Assembly: GCF_003008595.1 (NCBI RefSeq)
Contig: NZ_CP027669.1
Location: 2,604,001-2,668,000 of the forward strand
Source of the DNA: Simplicispira suum
GTDB lineage: Bacteria > Pseudomonadota > Gammaproteobacteria > Burkholderiales > Burkholderiaceae_C
DNA: 64,000 nucleotides
Direction: 5' to 3'
The notes beneath the pieces are model-generated. The model was not told the DNA's origin. It worked only from the letters and a program-made list of their open reading frames with translations, and did no database searches. How positions within the stretch are numbered: position 1 is the stretch's first letter; the number at the start of each line of letters is the position of its first letter. Positions 36,604-50,353 of this stretch are shown one piece after another. Both the position numbers and the translations under genes were made by a program.

Positions 36604-39038
36604 TCAGGCGGGCAGCCGTCCCAGCGCCCGCAGCACGCTCTCGGCCGTGGCCGGTGCCTGGAGGGCAACAGGCGTCCACGCCGCGCTGCCACCCTGGGGC
36701 CGCGCGGCGACAATGGCATGGCGCAGCGCCTCGTACACGCTGACCGCCAGCATGAACGGCGGCTCGCCCACCGCCTTGCTGCCGCCCACGTTGTCCTCGC
36801 GGTTGGCCTCGGGCCACAGGGCAATGCGAAAGTGCTCGGGCACGTCGCCGGTGGCGGGAATCTTGTAGGTGCTGGGCGCGTGGGTGGCGAGCGCTCCGTC
36901 GACCTTCCAGACCAGTTCTTCGGTGGTGAGCCACCCCATTCCCTGGATGAAACCACCCTCGATCTGCCCGATGTCGATCGCCGGGTTGATGCTGTGGCCC
37001 ACGTCGTGCAGGATGTCCACCTTGAGCACGCGGCTCTCGCCGGTGAGCGTGTCGATCACCACCTCGGTGCAGGCGGCGCCATAGGCGAAGTAGAAGAACG
37101 GGCGCCCGGTCAGCGTGGTCTTGTCGTAATGGATTTTCGGCGTGCGGTAGAAACCGTCGCTCCAGAGCTGGATGCGGTTGGCGTAGGCCTCCTTGACCAC
37201 TTCGTCGAAGCTGCGCCGGCCTTTGGGCGAGATGACTTCGCCACCGGCAAAGCTGATTTCACCCGCGCCGCAGGCGTCGAGCCCGCAGACGAACGAGGCC
37301 AGGTTGTCGCGGATGTTGCGGGCCGCAAACTGCGCTGCGCGGCCGTTCAAGTCGGTGCCGCTGGACGCTGCCGTGGCGCTGGCGTTGGGCACCTTGCTGG
37401 TGTCGGCGGCGGTGACCAGCACGCGCGCCAGTGAAACCCCCAGCTCGTCCGCCACGATCTGCGCGACTTTCGTGTTCAGGCCCTGGCCCATCTCGGTGCC
37501 GCCGTGGTTCACCTGCACGCTGCCGTCGGTGTACACATGCACCAGCGCGCCGGCCTGGTTGAACAGCGTGGCCGTGAAGCTGATGCCGAACTTGACCGGG
37601 GTGATGGCAATGCCACGGCGCAGCGCCGTCTGCTGCTGGTTCCAGGCGGCGATTTCGGCGGCCCGCGCGCGGTAGTTGCAGCTCTGCTCCAACTGCGGCA
37701 TCAGTTCGTGCAGGATGTTGTCTTCCACCCGCATCTGGTAGTGCGTGGTGTCGCGCCGGCCCTTGCCGCCGGCCAGCGGTTCGTCGCTGTAGAGGTTGGC
37801 CATGCGCACGTCAAAGGCGTCGAGCCCGAGCGCGCTGGCAATGTCGCCCAGGATGCGCTCGATGGCAATCACGCCCTGCGGGCCGCCGAAGCCGCGAAAC
37901 GCGGTGTGGCTTTGCGTGTTGGTCTTGCAGCGGTACGACGCCACCAGCACGTTTTCAAGGAAGTAGGCGTTGTCGCAGTGGAACACCGCGCGGTCCGCCA
38001 CCGGGCCCGACAGGTCGGCGGAGAAGCCGCAATTGACGAACATGCTCAGCACCAGCGCCGTGATGCGCCCGCGTGCGTCAAATCCCACTTCGTAGTCGTA
38101 GGCGAACGGGTGGCGTTTGCCGGTGACCAGAAAGTCGTCGTCGCGGTCCAGGCGCAGCTTGACCGGCGCGCCGAACTTGTGCGCCGCCACGGCGGACCAC
38201 ACCGCCAGGTGGCCGGCCTGCGTCTCCTTGCCGCCAAAGCCACCGCCCATGCGCCGGCACTGTACGGTGACGGCGTGGTTGTCGATGCCCAGCGCATGGG
38301 CCACCCAGTGCTGCACCTCGCCGGGGTGCTGCGTGCTCGAATGAATCCACCACTGGTTCTGCTCCAGCGGCAGGGCGTAGGCAATCTGGCCTTCCAGGTA
38401 GAAATGCTCCTGGCCGCCGGTTTCAAAGCGGCCGGAAAGCCGGTGCGGTGCGCTTGCCATGGCTTCGTCGGGTGCGCCGCGTCGCACAAACACAGGCGGC
38501 AGCACGTAGCTTTTTGCCGCATGGGCTTCTCGCGGGTCCAGCACTGCTGGCAAGGGCGCAATGTCCACCTGCACGGCACGCGCGGCGCGGCGCGCCTGCA
38601 TCACCGATTCGGCCACCACCACGCCAATCACCTGGCCCACATGCTGCACGGTATCGAACGCGAACACCGGCTCGTCGTGCGCAAAGGCGGCCAGCATGTT
38701 GTCGCCCGGAATGTCGGCCGACAGCACCACGCCGCGCACGCCCGGCATGGCCAGCGCAGCGGCAGCGTCCACGCCGTTCAGGCGCCCGTGCGCCACTTTG
38801 GACAGGATGGGCGCGGCGTACAGCGTGCCCTTGAGTTCGGGCAGGTCGTCGATGTAGCTGGCGTTGCCCGCCACCTGGGCGCGGGCGCTTTCGTGCGCAT
38901 GCGGGTGGCCCAGTGCGCGCGGCGTCGCCGCAGCGCTGTGGCCATGCGGCGAAAGCGGCCGTTCTGCCACGGCATCAAAGGCCACAGCCACCGGATCGGC
39001 CACGCCATCGCGGCTCAGGGAAAGTTCGTCGCGTGCAG

Positions 39039-39042
<4 letters not shown>
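36604..39042 (-). CDS. xdhB: Xanthine dehydrogenase, molybdopterin-binding subunit
   Basis: 812 residues from ATG 39042, which overlaps the xdhA stop by 4 bp (ATGA). Key motifs: VAGNASYIDDLPELKGTLYA, GGGFGGKETQAGHLA (molybdopterin contacts), TAFRGFGGPQG, NHGGTEMGQGLNTKV, and KAVGEPPFMLAVSVYEALRHA with the catalytic Glu. It hydroxylates hypoxanthine and xanthine to urate at the Mo centre. It needs XdhC (24480) and Moco genes, several of which are in this window. Cytoplasmic; no signal peptide. Confidence 0.96.
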
Positions 39043-40538
<1,496 letters not shown>

Positions 40539-40589
40539 GGTCAAAAGGTTCAGCGAGACAAGAATCGCACTAAGGGTAGAACGCATTGC

Positions 40590-40611
40590 GCTGGCGCGCA
40601 TAAGCGCCAGC
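40590..40611. promoter_or_regulatory. Inverted repeat GCTGGCGC-N6-GCGCCAGC between xdhA and the LysR gene
   Basis: Perfect 8-bp arms with a 6-bp spacer in the 98-bp divergent region. Position and symmetry fit a LysR-type recognition site controlling xdhAB and the regulator gene. A TATGA-rich stretch follows on the LysR side. Confidence 0.5.
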
Positions 40612-40636
40612 ATATGACGCGAATGCGCAAAAAACT

Positions 40637-41569
40637 ATGAGAGACCAAGCCCTTTTCGACAAGATAGACCTCCATCTCATAAGGGTCTTGCACACCGTGC
40701 TCACTGAACGCAGCGTATCGAGGGCAGCTATCCGTCTGGGCATGCACCAGCCGGCGGTGTCTGCTGCGCTCAAGCGTTTGCGCGATCTTTCGGGCGACCC
40801 GCTGCTGGTGCGCTCGGGCAGCAGCATGGTGCCCACCGACGCTGCGCTGCGCATGGTGGAGCCAGCGGCCGACATTCTGCGCAGCGCCGAGGCGCTGTTT
40901 TCGGATGCGCGCGGGTTTGACCCGCGCACCAGTACGCGCAGCTTTCGCGTCGCGGCCAGCGACTACCTCGATCCGCTGTTTCTGCCCCGACTGGTCGCAC
41001 GCATCAAGTCCGAGGCGCCGCTGTGCCCGATCGACATCCTCCCGCTTTCGCCCGACGCCCACTACCACGCACAGCTGGCCGATGGCGAGGCCGACGTGGT
41101 CATCGGCAACTGGCCCGAGCCGCCGGGCGATCTGCATCTGGGCAAACTGTTTTCCGATGAGGTGGTGTGTCTGGTCTCGCCCGAGCACCCTGCGGTTCGC
41201 CGCGGCTGGAGCCTGGAGGACTGGCTGCAGGCCGAGCACATTGCCCCCACGCCCACCCACCCCGGCGCGCGCGGCGTGATCGACGCGCACCTCGATAGCC
41301 TGGACCTGCAACGCAACATCACGGCGCGCTGCGCGCACTTCGGGCAGATTCCCGAGATGGTGGCGGCCAGCCTGCTGGTCCTCACCACGGGTCGCCAGTA
41401 CTGTGAGCGCTTCACCGCGCGCTTGCCGCTCGTCATTCTGGCGCCGCCGCTGGCTTTTCCGCCGCTGGGCTACTACCAGCTCTGGCATGCGCGCACCCAG
41501 CATTCCGCTGCAGCCGCCTGGTTGCGCGACTGCGTTCGCAAGGTGGCTGATTCGCTACCAAAAGGATAG
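40637..41569 (+). CDS. LysR-family transcriptional regulator, probably of xdhAB
   Basis: 310 residues. An N-terminal HTH (LHTVLTERSVSRAAIRLGMH; QPAVSAALKRLRD) is followed by a periplasmic-binding-like effector domain (FRVAASDYLDPLFLPRLVAR). It resembles the NodD/LinR branch of LysR regulators in the opening DLHLIRVLHTVLTE. Divergent transcription from xdhA suggests it controls purine oxidation. The effector is unknown. The stop TAG falls inside a palindromic repeat. Confidence 0.9.
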   Translation: MRDQALFDKIDLHLIRVLHTVLTERSVSRAAIRLGMHQPAVSAALKRLRDLSGDPLLVRSGSSMVPTDAALRMVEPAADILRSAEALFSDARGFDPRTSTRSFRVAASDYLDPLFLPRLVARIKSEAPLCPIDILPLSPDAHYHAQLADGEADVVIGNWPEPPGDLHLGKLFSDEVVCLVSPEHPAVRRGWSLEDWLQAEHIAPTPTHPGARGVIDAHLDSLDLQRNITARCAHFGQIPEMVAASLLVLTTGRQYCERFTARLPLVILAPPLAFPPLGYYQLWHARTQHSAAAAWLRDCVRKVADSLPKG

Positions 41570-41633
41570 CTGTATGCGTATATAGAATAAGCGCCGCATG
41601 CCGATTTGACTATTAAAATACAACATTTCCGAG
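41562..41633 (+). repeat. Palindromic repeat, copy 8
   Basis: GGATAGCTGTATGCGTATAT, AGAATAAGCGCCGCATGCCG, ATTTGACTATTAAAAT. It supplies the LysR stop codon. The arms are partly decayed (ATGCGTATA against AATAAGCGC), but order and tail match the family. Confidence 0.75.
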
Positions 41634-41645
41634 ACAACAACGCGC

Positions 41646-43215
<1,570 letters not shown>

Positions 43216-43229
<14 letters not shown>

Positions 43230-44295
43230 AGCGCGCCCCACGGCGTCGAAATGGTGGACCTACGGCTCGCCTCTGCTGGCGCTGGCCATCACTGTGCTCA
43301 TCGGTGTCGCGCTGTTCGCGCTGCTGGGCAAAGACCCGCTGCGCGGCCTCGAAGTGTTCTTCTGGGAGCCGCTCAAGTCGCGCTACGCCCTGGGCGAGCT
43401 GATGGTCAAGGCGACGCCGCTGCTGCTGATCGCGCTGGGCCTGGCAGTGTGCTTCCGCTCCAACGTCTGGAACATTGGCGCGGAAGGCCAGTTCGTGATG
43501 GGCGCGATTGCCGCAGGCGGTGTGGCGCTGATGGCGGACAAGACCACCGGCAGCTGGATCATGGTGGCCGTGCTGCTGGCGGGCACCCTGGGCGGCATGG
43601 CTTGGGGCGGACTCACCGCACTGCTGCGCGACAAGTTCAATGCCAATGAAATTCTGGTGAGCCTGATGCTGGTGTACGTCGCCATCCTGGTGCTCAGCTA
43701 TCTGGTCTTCGGGCCGTGGAAAGACCCGGCGGGCTACAACTTTCCGCAAACCCGCGCTTTTGAAAAGGTGACGCACATTCCGCGCCTCATGGCGGGTTCG
43801 CGCATGAACATCGGCTTGCTGATAGCGCTGGCCGGTTCGGCCGCACTGTGGCTGTTTTTGTTCCGCTCGCGCGCCGGTTTCGCGCAGCAGGTTTCGGGCC
43901 TGGCGCCGGCTGCGGCGCGCTACGCGGGGTTTTCCTCGCGCCGTGCGCTGTGGATTGCATTGCTGGTGTCGGGCGGCGCAGCAGGTCTGGCTGGCGCGCT
44001 GGAAGTGGCGGGTCCGATTGGCCAGCTCACGCCCTACGTGCCGGCGGGCTACGGTTTTGCCGCCATCATCGTCGCCTTTGTCGGGCGCCTGCACCCCGTG
44101 GGGATGGTGCTCTCGGCCATTTTGATGAGCATGTTCTATATCGGCGGCGAGCTGGCGCAGTCGCGCCTGGGCCTGCCCAAATCATTGACCGGTGTGTTCC
44201 AGGGTCTGCTGCTGTTCACGCTGCTGGCCTGCGACACCTTGATTGCCTACCGCGTGCGCTGGGTGCGCCCGGCGGGCGCGAAGGCGGGGAGCTGA
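43216..44295 (+). CDS. ABC importer permease 1 (BMP/nucleoside type)
   Basis: 359 residues from ATG 43216, which overlaps the ATPase gene by 14 bp and follows GGAGG. About nine hydrophobic helices; ATPLLLIALGLAVCFRSNVWNIGAEGQF is the hallmark of the YufP/branched-chain-type permease family for nucleosides. Pairs with the next permease to form the membrane channel. Confidence 0.93.
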
Positions 44296-44296
44296 C

Positions 44297-45217
44297 ATGG
44301 AATCCTGGGCACTTTTGATTGGCTCCACGCTCAGCGCCGGCACCGTGCTGGCGATTGCGGCCTTGGGCCTGTTGATCAACGAAAAGGCGGGCATCGTCAA
44401 CCTGGGCGCCGAAGGCATGATGCTGTGCGCCGCCATTGCAGGCTTCGCCGCCGTGGTGCATACCGGCAACCCCTGGCTGGGCTTTGCCGCCGGCATGCTG
44501 GCGGGTGCGCTGCTCGCGATGGTGTTTGGCTGGCTGGTGATCTGGCTGGGCACCAACCAGTACGCCACGGGCCTGGCGCTCAGCCTGTTTGGCGTCGGTT
44601 TTTCGGCCTTTGTCGGCATCGGCTATGTGCAGGCGCGTCTGCCGGAGATTCCGAAATTCACGCTGCCCTGGTTGCGTGATCTTCCGCTGGTGGGCCCCGC
44701 ACTGTTTCGCCAGCACCCGCTGGTGTACCTGACGGTGGCCTTCGCTGGTGCGCTGGTGTGGTTCCTCTACCGTACGCGCTCCGGCCTTATCCTGCGCTCA
44801 GTGGGCGAGTCGCCCGAATCGGCCCATGCGCTGGGTTACCCGGTGCGCCGCATCCGGCTGGCGGCGGTGATGGCTGGCGGCGCGCTGTGTGGTCTGGCCG
44901 GAGCCTTCATCTCCACCGTGTACACCCCGTTGTGGGTGGAGAACATGGTGGCCGGGCGCGGCTGGATCGCCCTGGCGCTCACCACCTTTGCCACTTGGCG
45001 CCCCGGCCGGGTGCTGCTGGGTGCCTACCTGTTTGGCGGCGTGACCATGCTGCAGTTTCACCTCCAGGCCTCGGGCGTGCAGGTGCCCAGCCAGTGGCTC
45101 AGCATGCTGCCCTACCTGGCCACCATCGTGGTGCTGGCGCTGATTTCGCGCAACCCGGCATGGATTCGGGTGAACATGCCGGCCTCGCTGGGCAAGCCGT
45201 TCCACGCCAGTAGCTGA
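44297..45217 (+). CDS. ABC importer permease 2 (BMP/nucleoside type)
   Basis: 306 residues from ATG 44297, directly after the previous stop (GGGGAGCTGAC). Hydrophobic throughout; LLINEKAGIVNLGAEGMMLCAAI is the YufQ-like equivalent of the NIGAEGQF motif in permease 1. A single transcript with the ATPase and permease 1 is evident from spacing. Confidence 0.93.
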   Translation: MESWALLIGSTLSAGTVLAIAALGLLINEKAGIVNLGAEGMMLCAAIAGFAAVVHTGNPWLGFAAGMLAGALLAMVFGWLVIWLGTNQYATGLALSLFGVGFSAFVGIGYVQARLPEIPKFTLPWLRDLPLVGPALFRQHPLVYLTVAFAGALVWFLYRTRSGLILRSVGESPESAHALGYPVRRIRLAAVMAGGALCGLAGAFISTVYTPLWVENMVAGRGWIALALTTFATWRPGRVLLGAYLFGGVTMLQFHLQASGVQVPSQWLSMLPYLATIVVLALISRNPAWIRVNMPASLGKPFHASS

Positions 45218-45293
45218 CATCGGCTGTAACACTTCATAATCATCCGCTTTCGTCCCGCTAGCTTGTATTTCTTAACCAACAAGGAAACCCGAC

Positions 45294-46463
45294 ATGACCG
45301 ACCTGCACAAACGCACGCTCCTCAAAGTGGCTGCACTGTCCGCCGTGGCCGCTGCCGCGCTCGTGGGCTGTGGCAAGAAGGAGGCGCCGCCTGAGCCCGC
45401 AGCGGCGCCCGCTCCGGCACCGGTGGCTGCCGCGCCCGCACCGGCCGCTGAGCCGCTGAAGATTGCGTTTGCCTATGTCGGCCCGGTGGGTGACGGTGGC
45501 TGGTCGTATGCGCACGACAACGCGCGCAAAGCCATCGAGAAGGAATTTGGCGACAAGATCGTCACCAGCTACGTCGAAAGCGTGCCTGAATCGGCCGACG
45601 CCGAACGCGTGCTGCGCGACATGGCGAGTCAGGGCAACAAGCTGATTTTTGGCACCACCTTTGGCTACATGGAATCGATGATCAAGGTGGCGGCTGACAA
45701 TCCGGGCATCAAGTTCGAACATGCCACCGGCTACAAAACGGCCGAGAACCTGCGCACCTACGACAGCCGCACCTATGAAGGCGCTTACATGGCGGGCGTG
45801 ATTGCCGGCGGTATGACCAAGACCAACACCCTGGGTGTGGTGGGTTCGGTGCCGATTCCCGAGGTGCTGCGCAACATCAACAGTTTCACGCTGGGTGCGC
45901 AAAGCGTGAACCCGAAGATCCAGACCAAGGTGGTGTGGGTGAATGAATGGTTCAGCCCGCCCAAGGAAACCGAAGCGGCGACTTCGCTGATCAATGGCGG
46001 CGCCGACGTCTTGTTCCAGAACACCGATTCGCCTGCAGTGCTGAAGACGGCGCAGGAAAAGGGCAAGCGCGCCTTTGGCTGGGATTCGGACATGACAGCC
46101 TACGGTCCCAAGGCCCACCTGGGTTCGGCCATCATCAACTGGACGCCTTACTACACCAAGACGGTCAACGATGTGCTGAACGGCACATGGACCACGGGCC
46201 AGGCCTGGTGGGGCGTGAAGGAAGGCGCCATCGACATGGTGTCAATCGCCGAGGACGTGCCCGCAGAACTCAAGGCCAAGGTCGAGGAAGTCAAAGCCGG
46301 CCTGAAGGACGGAAGCTTCCACATCTGGAAGGGCCCGCTCGTCGACAACACCGGCAAGGAAGTGATCGCTGCGGGTGCCGTGGCCGACGACAAGTTCCTC
46401 GGTGGTGTGAATTTCTACGTCAAGGGCGTGGAAGGCAACGTGCCCGGCGGCGACAAGAAATAA
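45294..46463 (+). CDS. BMP-family substrate-binding lipoprotein of the nucleoside ABC importer
   Basis: 389 residues. Signal with lipobox AAALVGCGKK, then a Pro/Ala-rich tether of about 30 residues. The BMP domain includes IAFAYVGPVGDGGWSYAHDN, NKLIFGTTFGYMESM, FEHATGYKTAENLRTYDSR, YEGAYMAGVIAGGMTKTN and KRAFGWDSDM. BMP proteins bind purine nucleosides or related bases in the periplasm. AAGGAAA precedes the ATG. A strong terminator follows the stop. Confidence 0.94.
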   Translation: MTDLHKRTLLKVAALSAVAAAALVGCGKKEAPPEPAAAPAPAPVAAAPAPAAEPLKIAFAYVGPVGDGGWSYAHDNARKAIEKEFGDKIVTSYVESVPESADAERVLRDMASQGNKLIFGTTFGYMESMIKVAADNPGIKFEHATGYKTAENLRTYDSRTYEGAYMAGVIAGGMTKTNTLGVVGSVPIPEVLRNINSFTLGAQSVNPKIQTKVVWVNEWFSPPKETEAATSLINGGADVLFQNTDSPAVLKTAQEKGKRAFGWDSDMTAYGPKAHLGSAIINWTPYYTKTVNDVLNGTWTTGQAWWGVKEGAIDMVSIAEDVPAELKAKVEEVKAGLKDGSFHIWKGPLVDNTGKEVIAAGAVADDKFLGGVNFYVKGVEGNVPGGDKK

Positions 46464-46484
46464 GCCAGCGCGCTGGCATAGCCC

Positions 46485-46507
46485 GGCCGCCTTCGGGCGG
46501 CCTTTTT
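46485..46507 (+). terminator. Terminator after the BMP-protein gene
   Basis: GGCCGCC, loop TTCG, GGCGGCC, then TTTTTC. It lies 20-40 bp past the stop and before the adenine deaminase gene. Confidence 0.92.
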
Positions 46508-46513
46508 CATTGA

Positions 46514-47575
<1,062 letters not shown>

Positions 47576-47620
47576 TGCGGGCGGCCGCACACGCGGGGCT
47601 TGCCGCACGGTCTGCACCGC

Positions 47621-47641
47621 TTGTCCATAGGTTTGTCCACA
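47621..47641 (+). promoter_or_regulatory. Two near-consensus DnaA boxes upstream of dnaB
   Basis: TTGTCCATA and TTGTCCACA, 3 bp apart and in the same direction, differ from TTATCCACA by two and one bases. They lie 74-94 bp before the dnaB start in a 139-bp intergenic region. Confidence 0.4.
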
Positions 47642-47714
47642 GGCTGCGCACAGGCTTGTGCGGTGACGCCAGGCCCAGTGCCCGCTACCATCCGACGCTT
47701 GCCCAGGGAGCCCT

Positions 47715-49124
47715 ATGTCCGAATTCATGATGCCGGTTGACGAGGAATTCGCGCCGTACGACCACCAACTTGCGCAGTTGCGCGTGCCGCCGCACTCGAC
47801 CGAGGCGGAATCGAGCGTGCTCGGCGGCCTGCTGCTCGACAACCAGGCCTGGGACCGCGTCGGCGACCTGCTGATCGAGAGCGACTTCTACCGCTTCGAG
47901 CACCGACTGATCTACGCCGGCATTGCCAAATTGGTCAACGCCAGCAAGCCGGCCGACGTGATCACGGTGTACGAGCACCTGCAAAGCATTGGCAAGGCCG
48001 AGGAAGTCGGGGGCCTGGCCTACCTGAACGCGCTGGCGCAGTACGTGCCCAGCGCCAGCAATATCCGCCGCTACGCCGAAATCGTGCGCGAGCGCGCCAT
48101 TTTGAGGAAGCTCGTCACTGCCAGCGATGAAATCGCCACGGCCGCCTTCAACACCCAGGGCCGGCCGGTCGACAAAATCCTGGACGAAGCCGAGCAGAAG
48201 ATCTTCAACATCGGCGAAGAAGGCTCGCGCATGAAGCAGGGCTTTCAGGGCATGGACACCCTGGTGGTCAACCTGCTCGACCGTGTGCAGGAGATGGCGG
48301 ACAACCCGAACGACATCACCGGTGTTCCCACGGGTTTTATCGACCTCGACCGCATGACCTCGGGCTTGCAGGCCGGCGACATGGTGGTGCTGGCGGCGCG
48401 CCCCTCCATGGGCAAGACGGCGCTGGCCATCAACATTGCCGAGCATGTGGCGCTGAACGAAGGTCTTCCGGTAGCAGTGTTCTCGATGGAAATGGGCGCC
48501 GCCCAGCTGGCGGTGCGTATCGTCGGCTCCATCGGCCGCATTGACCAGGGGCATTTGCGCACCGGCAAGCTGACCGACGACGAATGGCCCCGCCTGACCG
48601 AAGCCATTGAAAAACTGCGCAATGTTTCACTGCACATCGATGAAACCGCAGGTCTCACCCCCAGCGAGTTGCGCGCCAACGCGCGGCGCCTGGCGCGCCA
48701 GTGCGGCAAGCTGGGCATGATCGTGGTGGATTATTTGCAGCTCATGAGCGGCTCCAGCAGCTCGCAGGGCGAGAACCGCGCCACCGAGCTGGGCGAGATA
48801 TCGCGCGGGCTCAAGATGCTGGCCAAGGAACTGCAGTGCCCGGTGATTGCGCTCTCGCAGCTCAACCGAAGTGTGGAAACGCGCACCGACAAGCGCCCCA
48901 TGATGAGCGACCTGCGTGAGTCTGGCGCCATCGAGCAGGACGCCGACATCATCATGTTCATCTACCGCGACGACTACTACAACAAGGACAGCAAGGAGCC
49001 CAACGTCGCAGAGATCATCATCGGCAAGCAGCGCAACGGGCCCACGGGCACGGTCAAGCTGTTCTTCCAGAAATCACAGACGCGCTTTGAAAGCCTGGCG
49101 ATGGGGTCCACTGACGATTTTTGA
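47715..49124 (+). CDS. dnaB: Replicative DNA helicase DnaB
   Basis: 469 residues, full length. The N-terminal domain (PPHSTEAESSVLGGLLLDN) binds primase; the RecA-like C-terminal domain has Walker A ARPSMGKTALAIN, Walker B LGMIVVDYLQLM, and conserved LSQLNRSVETRTDKRPMMSDLRESG. It unwinds DNA as a hexamer at the replication fork. No intein is present. Convergent with the WYL-regulator gene. Confidence 0.97.
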   Translation: MSEFMMPVDEEFAPYDHQLAQLRVPPHSTEAESSVLGGLLLDNQAWDRVGDLLIESDFYRFEHRLIYAGIAKLVNASKPADVITVYEHLQSIGKAEEVGGLAYLNALAQYVPSASNIRRYAEIVRERAILRKLVTASDEIATAAFNTQGRPVDKILDEAEQKIFNIGEEGSRMKQGFQGMDTLVVNLLDRVQEMADNPNDITGVPTGFIDLDRMTSGLQAGDMVVLAARPSMGKTALAINIAEHVALNEGLPVAVFSMEMGAAQLAVRIVGSIGRIDQGHLRTGKLTDDEWPRLTEAIEKLRNVSLHIDETAGLTPSELRANARRLARQCGKLGMIVVDYLQLMSGSSSSQGENRATELGEISRGLKMLAKELQCPVIALSQLNRSVETRTDKRPMMSDLRESGAIEQDADIIMFIYRDDYYNKDSKEPNVAEIIIGKQRNGPTGTVKLFFQKSQTRFESLAMGSTDDF

Positions 49125-49126
49125 TG

Positions 49127-49165
49127 AAAAATCCCTCTACCGCTTTCTGGTTAAGGGTTTTTTGC
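49127..49165. terminator. Possible bidirectional terminator between dnaB and the WYL gene
   Basis: AAAAATCCCT and AAGGGTTTTTT form an imperfect A/T-flanked stem with T-runs for both directions, in a 47-bp convergent gap. The loop CTACCGCTTTC and the following GCTATCAATT recall the palindromic repeat family. Confidence 0.45.
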
Positions 49166-49171
49166 TATCAA

Positions 49172-49882
49172 TTAGTGACTTCTTTCCGCGAGACCTGTGG
49201 CTCTCGTGGCACCCAACTGACGCAGCATTTCGGCCAAACTTTTGGCCGGCTCATCGCTGAAACGCTCGGGCAGTGGCTGGGCGGCTGCCATGCGGTCCAC
49301 ACGGAATGCCCTGAAGGCTCCGCGCAGCTCGCACCAGGCGGCCAGCGTCCATACCTTGCCCCAATAAAAGCACCCCAAGGGCCGCACGGTGCGCTGCGTA
49401 GGGGCTCCGTGCGCGTCGCAGTAGGTCAACTGCAGCTTGTGTCGCGCCACAGCGGCTTCGCGCAGCACCTGCAGGCGCGCGCGAGCGGCGTCGTCTGCGG
49501 GCAAGGCGGGTGCGTAAAGCGCCTGCGCTTCGGCCGCGGCTCTGGCTGCCGGAGGAAGAATGGAGAGAATTTTCCCCAGTGCCGAGCCGATCTGGTAGGC
49601 CATGGCGGGATCAACCCAGCTTTGCGCCAGGCGTGCCGAGACCACCAGGGCCGAAGCTTCCTCCGGCGTGAACATCAAGGGAGGGAGCTCAAAGCCCTTG
49701 CCCAAGCGGTAGCCCACGCCGGCTTCGCCCTCGATGGGAACACCTTGGTGCTGAAGATCGGCCACGTCGCGGTAGACCGTGCGCTCGGAAACCTCCAGCC
49801 GCTGCGCGAGAAAGGCGGCCGTCGAAAGCCGGCGCCCCCGAATGAGCTGCACCAGTTGAAACAGGCGGTCGGCACGGCGCAT
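49172..49882 (-). CDS. YafY-type WYL-domain transcriptional regulator
   Basis: 236 residues from ATG 49882 (MRRADRLFQLVQLIRGRR). A DeoR-like HTH occupies residues 1-60 (LAQRLEVSERTVYRDVADLQ). A WYL domain follows (ALVVSARLAQSWVDP; RPLGCFYWGKVWTLAAWCEL; FRVDRM). WYL regulators sense small ligands or nucleic acids. It is last in a tight four-gene operon with a GyrI-like protein, an EVE protein and a VOC protein, so it may regulate that operon. Confidence 0.88.
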   Translation of the reverse strand: MRRADRLFQLVQLIRGRRLSTAAFLAQRLEVSERTVYRDVADLQHQGVPIEGEAGVGYRLGKGFELPPLMFTPEEASALVVSARLAQSWVDPAMAYQIGSALGKILSILPPAARAAAEAQALYAPALPADDAARARLQVLREAAVARHKLQLTYCDAHGAPTQRTVRPLGCFYWGKVWTLAAWCELRGAFRAFRVDRMAAAQPLPERFSDEPAKSLAEMLRQLGATRATGLAERSH

Positions 49883-49902
49883 GGGTACTGGATGGGGGGC
49901 GG

Positions 49903-50349
49903 CTACACCACGCCAATATACAGGGCCGCTTGGCTGGGGCTGCTGTAGGCCTCGAAATCGGTTCGGTAGCGGCGCTGGACTTCCGGATGGGCGTCGAAGT
50001 ACAGCCAGACGCGCTGCCATGCGGCCAGCACCGAAAATGGCACCGGTCCATCGGCCGGGAATACCAGGTAGTCGCCTGCCTCGACGGTCACTGCGGCGCC
50101 CTGCGTCACGGCCACGCCCACCGTCAGGTCGTAAGCACCGCTGGCGTCGGATTCATAGCCTGAATAGACCCCGAAATTGCGTGGATCGGCGCTACGGTGC
50201 GGGGTTTGGCCCATCAGATCCTCGGCGAAAAACCGCCCCCAGAGCGGAGCGATGCGCGCCGTCTGCGGATCGCCTTCAGCGCTGTTCGTGGTCCGGGTTG
50301 TGAGGCCGGCGACAGAGAAGGCATTTTGGTGTTGACGAATGGGTTCCAT
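49903..50349 (-). CDS. GyrI-like / AraC effector-binding-domain protein
   Basis: 148 residues from ATG 50349. Pattern of the stand-alone effector-binding fold: SVAGLTTRTTNSAEGDPQTA, IAPLWGRFFAE, NFGVYSGYESDASGAYDLTVGV, VEAGDYLVFPADGP and a C-terminal YIGVV. These proteins bind drugs or hydrophobic ligands and are used as sensors or sequestering proteins. It starts 4 bp after the EVE stop and ends 20 bp before the WYL gene. Confidence 0.83.
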   Translation of the reverse strand: MEPIRQHQNAFSVAGLTTRTTNSAEGDPQTARIAPLWGRFFAEDLMGQTPHRSADPRNFGVYSGYESDASGAYDLTVGVAVTQGAAVTVEAGDYLVFPADGPVPFSVLAAWQRVWLYFDAHPEVQRRYRTDFEAYSSPSQAALYIGVV

Positions 50350-50353
50350 CGCT

